A stretch of DNA of 6,644 bases from an uncultured Lachnospiraceae bacterium (GTDB lineage: Bacteria > Bacillota > Clostridia > Lachnospirales > Lachnospiraceae): the NCBI GenBank assembly GCA_944376975.1, contig CALWEE010000087.1, positions 1-6,644 of the forward strand, given 5' to 3'. The translations under genes were made by a program, and so were the position numbers. Each line of letters begins with the position of its first letter. Position 1 is the first letter of the stretch. Below the pieces are notes generated by a model. It was not told where the DNA came from. It searched no databases and saw nothing but the letters and a program-made list of their open reading frames with translations. Positions 1-2,265 of the stretch are shown here, piece by piece.

Positions 1-246
1 TTTGTCGCAGAAGAAAAGGAGCGGCAGCTCTCCGCTATCATCCGAGAGGAAAACCTGAAAGATGCGGAAACGAGAAAGTTTATCGAAGCATCTTTCCGTG
101 ACGGCTCTGTTAAAACGAGCGGCACGGCCATTGACAAGCTTCTTCCCCCAATGTCCCGTTTTGGCGGCGGAAACCGCGCGGAAAAGAAGCAGGCCGTCAT
201 TGACAAGCTAAAAACATTTTTTGAGCGATTTTTTGGGATTGGATGA
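1..246 (+). CDS. hsdR: Type I restriction enzyme R subunit (HsdR), C-terminal end only
   Basis: Open from the first base of the window in frame 1 to TGA at 244-246, giving the last 81 residues. The tail has the look of the HsdR C-terminus: an acidic/basic helical stretch, the block ETRKFIEASFRDG, then IDKLLPP, SRFGGGNRA, and a closing IDKLKTFFERFFGIG. That block is typical of the C-terminal domain of EcoR124-like HsdR, the helicase/nuclease motor subunit which pairs with HsdM and HsdS. The catalytic nuclease and helicase domains lie left of the window, so it cannot be judged whether the gene is intact. It is followed directly by a terminator hairpin, so it is probably the last gene of its operon. 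Identification comes from recognising the C-terminal pattern. Confidence 0.85.
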   Translation, partial: FVAEEKERQLSAIIREENLKDAETRKFIEASFRDGSVKTSGTAIDKLLPPMSRFGGGNRAEKKQAVIDKLKTFFERFFGIG

Positions 247-264
247 TCCTTGATCAAGTACATC

Positions 265-291
265 AAAGCACCGTAACAAAACGGTGCTTTT
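265..291 (+). terminator. Intrinsic terminator of the hsdR operon
   Basis: Perfect 10-bp stem AAAGCACCGT (265-274) / ACGGTGCTTT (281-290) with a six-base loop AACAAA, ending in a short T run, 19 bases after the hsdR stop codon. A second, weaker AT-rich hairpin (304-323) followed by T5 (326-330) may act as a back-up. Confidence 0.8.
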
Positions 292-433
292 GCCTATTTA
301 GGCGCAAAATAATTATTATTTGCCCTTTTTGTCTAAGTTATTCATAGCTTTACGGAGATGTTAAAAAAATACTTGATATTCATTTTCGGATAAGGCTCAA
401 AGTGAGAAAGAAAACAGTTCAAAAGAATAATTT

Positions 434-453
434 ATGTACGTAATAATGCACGT
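434..453 (+). promoter_or_regulatory. Second, degenerate operator copy upstream of the toxin-antitoxin promoter
   Basis: ATGTACGTAATAATGCACGT matches the promoter palindrome at 474-493 in 16 of 20 positions and starts exactly 40 bp upstream of it. Its two half-sites, TGTACG and TGCACG, keep the 12-bp centre-to-centre spacing of the intact operator. Inferred to be a secondary binding site for the antitoxin or toxin-antitoxin complex. Confidence 0.5.
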
Positions 454-458
454 TTATC

Positions 459-487
459 TTGACAAAATAAAAAATGTACATTATAAT
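459..487 (+). promoter_or_regulatory. Consensus sigma-A promoter of the toxin-antitoxin operon
   Basis: TTGACA (459-464), a 17-bp spacer and TATAAT (482-487): a perfect consensus promoter. Transcription should begin near 494, leaving a leader of only about 16 bases before the first start codon. Such a strong promoter fits an operon held down by autorepression, and the -10 box sits inside the operator palindrome at 474-493. Confidence 0.9.
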
Positions 488-493
488 GTACAT
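474..493 (+). promoter_or_regulatory. Operator palindrome of the yefM-yoeB-type operon
   Basis: ATGTACATTATAATGTACAT is a perfect 20-bp palindrome covering the -10 box. It contains two TGTACA hexamers (475-480 and 487-492) whose centres are 12 bp apart, the same core hexamer and spacing described for the E. coli yefM-yoeB operator. The sequence shows the palindrome; its role as the autorepression site is inferred from that family. Confidence 0.8.
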
Positions 494-509
494 ATAGGAG
501 GTGGACGAT

Positions 510-758
510 ATGATGAACACCAATATTACGAATTTTAGAAAAAATATTTTTACCCTTTTAGAACAGACAATCAAGTATAATGAGCCGGTAAACATCAGTA
601 CAAAAGAGGGAAATGCTGTTGTAATCAGCGAAGAAGATTATAACGGACTTATGGAAACACTGTATCTTTCCTCTATTCCGAAACAAAGAGAAACAATTAT
701 AGAGGGACTGCATACCCCTCTTGATGAGTGCTTGCAGGAAAATGAGATAGAATGGTAA
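510..758 (+). CDS. YefM/Phd-family antitoxin
   Basis: 82-residue antitoxin. The N-terminal half (ITNFRKNIFTLLEQTIKYNEPVNISTKEGNAVVISEEDY in pattern) matches the Phd/YefM fold, which dimerises and binds the operator. The acidic, flexible C-terminal half (about residues 52-82, ending in ENEIEW) is where such antitoxins wrap and neutralise the toxin. I chose ATG 510, which has AGGAGG (496-501) eight bases upstream. A GTG at 501 overlaps that site and is unlikely; ATG 513 is a possible alternative. The gene overlaps the toxin gene by one base (TAATG) or by seven if the toxin begins at 752. The palindrome over the promoter supports autorepression, with conditional cooperativity expected from the family. 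The pairing with a Txe/YoeB toxin makes the assignment solid. Confidence 0.9.
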   Translation: MMNTNITNFRKNIFTLLEQTIKYNEPVNISTKEGNAVVISEEDYNGLMETLYLSSIPKQRETIIEGLHTPLDECLQENEIEW

Positions 759-1021
759 TGTATACGATTGTTTACACAAAAAAGGCAGCGGCAGATATAC
801 CGAAGCTCAAAGCGACGAAGCTGGACAAAAAAGCAAAAGCTCTGATAGAGGTTATTCGGAATAATCCCTATCAGAACCCGCCGCCTTATGAGAAGTTGGT
901 CGGAGATCTTCAAGGAGCATATTCCAGACGCATCAATATCAAGCATCGGCTTGTTTATGAAGTTATGGACGAAGACCAGACCGTGAAGATCATCAGTCTA
1001 TGGACGCATTATGATTTCTAG
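758..1021 (+). CDS. Txe/YoeB-family mRNA endonuclease toxin
   Basis: 87-residue basic protein with the RelE-type fold pattern of Txe/YoeB toxins, which cut mRNA on the ribosome when the antitoxin is degraded. Diagnostic blocks are the N-terminal YTIVYTKKA strand, NPYQNPPPYEKL, GAYSRRI, HRLVYEV and the C-terminal WTHYDF. By comparison with E. coli YoeB, the likely catalytic residues are Glu45, Arg64 and His84, all present, so the toxin looks active. I chose ATG 758, whose first base is the last base of the antitoxin stop, because family members usually begin MYTIVYT or similar. ATG 752 (two residues longer) is an alternative; neither has a strong ribosome binding site, so translation is probably coupled to the antitoxin. 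Two terminators follow. Confidence 0.9.
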   Translation: MYTIVYTKKAAADIPKLKATKLDKKAKALIEVIRNNPYQNPPPYEKLVGDLQGAYSRRINIKHRLVYEVMDEDQTVKIISLWTHYDF

Positions 1022-1025
1022 TCGG

Positions 1026-1054
1026 TTATAAGGGATTCTTGCCCTTATAATTTT
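1026..1054 (+). terminator. Terminator hairpin after the toxin gene
   Basis: Perfect 9-bp stem TTATAAGGG (1026-1034) / CCCTTATAA (1042-1050), loop ATTCTTG, followed by TTTT. It lies five bases after the toxin stop codon. Confidence 0.7.
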
Positions 1055-1081
1055 GGGTGTAAAATTTTATAAGGATTTAAG

Positions 1082-1115
1082 GAAAGAGGTTAAATTTAAC
1101 CTCTTTCTTTTTTTT
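1082..1115 (+). terminator. Second, strong intrinsic terminator
   Basis: GAAAGAGGTTAAA (1082-1094) is followed immediately by its exact reverse complement (1095-1107), giving a 26-bp perfect palindrome, then T8 (1108-1115). It insulates the toxin-antitoxin operon from the locus downstream. Confidence 0.85.
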
Positions 1116-1156
1116 CTTTAATGGACAGGTTTTTTCCATTCCATCCCCTCTCCTAC

Positions 1157-1216
1157 CCTCTCCCCTTACCATCTCCCAGGGAGAGGAAGCCGCTGTCTGC
1201 GGCGGGAAAAGGTAAG
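1157..1216 (+). promoter_or_regulatory. Structured leader of the small hydrophobic peptide gene
   Basis: CCTCTCCC (1157-1164) pairs with GGGAGAGG (1179-1186), leaving a 14-base loop that contains CTTACC (1165-1170). That hexamer is complementary to GGTAAG (1211-1216), which includes the putative ribosome binding site. A second small hairpin, GCCGC/GCGGC (1189-1203), lies between. This could hide the ribosome binding site, as in many type I toxin mRNAs. No convincing plus-strand promoter was found between 1116 and 1210. Confidence 0.4.
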
Positions 1217-1225
1217 AAATAGTTG

Positions 1226-1285
1226 ATGATATTCATTGTCGCTCTTGTTGGTCTTTGTTATGAGATCTTCAAGGGAAAGAAGTAG
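1226..1285 (+). CDS. 19-residue hydrophobic peptide, candidate type I toxin
   Basis: ATG 1226 to TAG 1283-1285 encodes MIFIVALVGLCYEIFKGKK: about eleven hydrophobic residues able to span a membrane, then a short charged tail. This is the shape of Ibs/Ldr/Fst-like or holin-like type I toxins, which damage the membrane when overproduced. A TTG at 1223 could add one residue and is ten bases from AAAAGG (1207-1212), against thirteen for the ATG. A TAG sits just before, so the frame cannot extend further. The locus has the expected companions: a leader that may mask the ribosome binding site, a 3' hairpin, and a well-formed promoter firing an antisense RNA across the 3' half of the gene. Such a short frame can occur by chance, so the call rests on this arrangement; no known family is assigned with certainty. 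Confidence 0.5.
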   Translation: MIFIVALVGLCYEIFKGKK

Positions 1286-1375
1286 CCGCCCACTACTGCC
1301 AATAGTGAACGGCTGTGTAAAACAGTTATCGTAATTATTTGGGGGTAGGCCGCTTCTCTGGCTTTCCCTTTTTCT
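1268..1375 (-). ncRNA. Candidate antisense RNA, type I antitoxin
   Basis: From the minus-strand promoter at 1410-1382, transcription should start near 1375 and run leftwards over the 3' end of the small peptide gene. It contains a stem-loop whose arms are 1314-1310 with 1288-1284 (AGCCG/CGGCT) and 1307-1303 with 1295-1291 (CACTA/TAGTG), with loop TTGGCAG. A longer closing pairing runs between 1362-1368 (CTTTCCC on the plus strand) and 1273-1279 (GGGAAAG). After the stem-loop it reads ACTTCTTT, a weak terminator. The RNA would overlap its target completely at the toxin stop codon. The ends are estimates; the promoter and hairpins are seen directly, the function is inferred. Confidence 0.45.
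1273..1373 (+). terminator. 3' structure and terminator of the small peptide mRNA
   Basis: GGGAAAG (1273-1279) pairs with CTTTCCC (1362-1368), which is followed by T5 (1369-1373). Inside it, AGAAG (1278-1282) can alternatively pair with CTTCT (1353-1357), and a hairpin occupies 1284-1314. The long-range closing stem just before the T run is typical of stable type I toxin mRNAs, but it is not a compact textbook terminator. Confidence 0.35.
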
Positions 1376-1381
1376 ATCTCA

Positions 1382-1410
1382 AATATAGCACATCTGGCGG
1401 CAGGACGCAA
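1382..1410 (-). promoter_or_regulatory. Promoter of the antisense RNA
   Basis: Read on the minus strand: TTGCGT (1410-1405), a 17-bp spacer ending in TGC (an extended -10), then TATATT (1387-1382). It begins five bases beyond the stop codon of the ribbon-helix-helix gene on the same strand and points at the small peptide gene. Confidence 0.6.
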
Positions 1411-1414
1411 GCCC

Positions 1415-1579
1415 TTAATCTTTCTTATCTGGTATATTCCTTTTAATGTAGGCTTTAATGGCTTGATTAGCAATATAATTAAAACTTCTATCTTGTTCTT
1501 TTGCGATTTGTTCTAGGATTTTTTTATCATTTTTATAGTAATGATTGTTCTTGTTTTGCTTTCTGCTATAGGCATACAT
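1415..1579 (-). CDS. Small ribbon-helix-helix (Arc/CopG-like) protein
   Basis: 54-residue basic protein from ATG at 1579-1577 to TAA at 1417-1415. The ribosome binding site AAAGGCGGTGA lies directly upstream on the minus strand (1590-1580). After a Lys/Asn/Tyr-rich N-terminus come the two helices of a ribbon-helix-helix domain: KKILEQIAKEQDRS (about residues 19-32), then FNYIANQAIKAYIKRN (about 33-48). Such proteins bind DNA as dimers and serve as plasmid or element repressors, relaxosome parts or antitoxins; no partner toxin gene is adjacent. Its start lies back to back with the integrase remnant, and its 3' end abuts the antisense RNA promoter, so read-through could feed into that RNA. The AT-rich codon use differs from the copper operon and fits element-borne DNA. 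Fold recognition is by pattern only. Confidence 0.65.
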   Translation of the reverse strand: MYAYSRKQNKNNHYYKNDKKILEQIAKEQDRSFNYIANQAIKAYIKRNIPDKKD

Positions 1580-1589
1580 TCACCGCCTT

Positions 1590-1682
1590 TCTATGAGGTT
1601 TACACTAGATACTTATACACATCTTACAGAGCAAAAACGGTTAGAGCAGGAAGATGTTATAAATACAATAAAAATCTCTTGA
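1590..1682 (+). pseudogene. C-terminal remnant of a tyrosine recombinase (integrase)
   Basis: In the frame ending at TGA 1680-1682 the sequence reads SMRFTLDTYTHLTEQKR and then a Glu/Lys-rich tail. The TLDTYTHLT block is the end of phage/ICE-type tyrosine recombinases, and the Tyr in TYTHL (codon 1614-1616) is the nucleophile of the family. Only about the last 30 residues remain. The frame runs back to a TAG at 1569-1571, but the residues before about 1590 no longer resemble the family, and the RHR box region is absent. The breakpoint lies near the ribosome binding site of the divergently oriented ribbon-helix-helix gene. Read as the scar of a deleted or rearranged integrative element; its 3' neighbour is a set of phased repeats that could belong to its attachment region. 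Confidence 0.7.
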
Positions 1683-1717
1683 TTTCTGTGGTAATTCTGT
1701 TGCAATTTTAAGAAAAA

Positions 1718-1809
1718 TAGATGACATTAGACGAACTTAGATGAAAATAAAAAAGTCTGGAAACCCTTGATTTTACTGGATTTTATCATTAGATGAAACT
1801 AGACGGAAA
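1718..1809 (+). repeat. Phased TAGAYG decamers, 3 + 2 copies
   Basis: Three head-to-tail 10-bp units at 1718-1747 (TAGATGACAT, TAGACGAACT, TAGATGAAAA) and two more at 1790-1809 (TAGATGAAAC, TAGACGGAAA). All point the same way, with a period of about one helical turn. They lie just downstream of the integrase remnant. Possible arm-type recombinase or excisionase sites of the lost element; they could also bind another regulator. Between the blocks is an AT-rich stretch with CCTTGATTTTACTGG (1765-1779), which resembles TCTTGATTTCTGTGG at 1677-1691 (11 of 15 identical). Confidence 0.55.
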
Positions 1810-1840
1810 CACAACCGTCAAGAAAAGATACATTACCCTC

Positions 1841-1869
1841 TTGAAAATACCCTATAGGGGTATTATAAT
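1841..1869 (+). promoter_or_regulatory. Promoter of the copper operon
   Basis: TTGAAA (1841-1846), a 17-bp spacer and TATAAT (1864-1869). Transcription should start near 1876. The whole spacer is occupied by a CsoR-type pseudopalindrome, so repressor and RNA polymerase should exclude one another. The csoR ribosome binding site AAGGAGG (1902-1908) is eight bases before its ATG. Confidence 0.85.
1846..1864 (+). promoter_or_regulatory. CsoR operator 1
   Basis: AATACCC (1846-1852), centre TATAG, GGGTATT (1858-1864): the TACCC-N5-GGGTA pattern of copper-responsive CsoR operators, placed between the -35 and -10 boxes. Repression without copper and release with Cu(I) is inferred from the family. 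Confidence 0.8.
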
Positions 1870-1880
1870 AGAACACGTAA

Positions 1881-1897
1881 ATACCCTTAGGGGGTAT
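1881..1897 (+). promoter_or_regulatory. CsoR operator 2, in the leader
   Basis: ATACCC (1881-1886), centre TTAGG, GGGTAT (1892-1897), the same pattern as operator 1, with centres 34 bp apart. It lies between the predicted transcription start and the csoR ribosome binding site, so it may add a roadblock or tighten repression. Confidence 0.7.
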
Positions 1898-1916
1898 ATA
1901 TAAGGAGGCGAAGTGA

Positions 1917-2252
1917 ATGGGAATTTCCGATCAAAATAGACAGCCCGCGTGTGAAAAAACGGAATGTTGCTGTCGGCATAAAGCCACGCCCAGGGACGAA
2001 AAGGAGCTGCGCCAGCTTCAGAATCGGCTAAAGCGGATGATGGGCCAGCTTGGCGGCATCAGCAAGATGCTGGAGGAGAACCGGTACTGCGGCGATATCC
2101 TCGTCCAGGTGGCGGCGGTGGAAAGCGCCCTTCAGTCTTTCGGTTATCTGGTGCTGCAAGATCATCTGGAAACCTGCGTGGTGGAGGAGATCAAAAGAGG
2201 CCATACCGGCGTGATAGACGAAGCGGTGGAACTGATCAAAAAACTGAAATAG
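1917..2252 (+). CDS. csoR: CsoR-family copper-sensing transcriptional repressor
   Basis: 111-residue all-helical DNA-binding protein of the CsoR/RcnR (DUF156) family, which represses copper-export genes until Cu(I) binds. The core starts at about residue 35 with NRLKRMMGQLGGISKMLEE (the usual RLxRxxGQxxGI pattern). The Cu(I) ligands fit the Cys-His-Cys signature: Cys58 (NRYCGDIL), His83 and Cys87 (DHLETC). A longer than usual N-terminal tail carries Cys12, Cys17-19 and His21 (ACEKTECCCRH), which could bind extra metal. The ATG at 1917 is preceded by AAGGAGG at eight bases. The gene leads the copper operon, with copA beginning 13 bases after its stop, and two matching operators precede it, so it should control itself and copA. 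A persulfide- or nickel-sensing relative is less likely given the neighbours. Confidence 0.93.
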   Translation: MGISDQNRQPACEKTECCCRHKATPRDEKELRQLQNRLKRMMGQLGGISKMLEENRYCGDILVQVAAVESALQSFGYLVLQDHLETCVVEEIKRGHTGVIDEAVELIKKLK

Positions 2253-2265
2253 GCAGGTGAAGAAG

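Noticed and set aside
358..393. Eleven-codon leader peptide before the toxin-antitoxin promoter
   Set aside because: GGAG abuts the ATG with no spacing and no regulatory structure follows; it is most likely chance.
501..509. GTG start for the antitoxin
   Set aside because: It overlaps the AGGAGG that is correctly spaced for ATG 510.
1258..1473. 71-residue minus-strand frame
   Set aside because: It overlaps the 3' part of the ribbon-helix-helix gene in another frame and the antisense RNA with its promoter; no ribosome binding site or domain pattern is visible.
1718..1809. CRISPR array
   Set aside because: The units are 10 bp, tandem without spacers, only five in number, and no cas genes are present.
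2257..2265. GTG start for copA three codons upstream
   Set aside because: The GTG is itself part of the AGGTGA ribosome binding site that serves ATG 2266, and nothing suitable precedes it.
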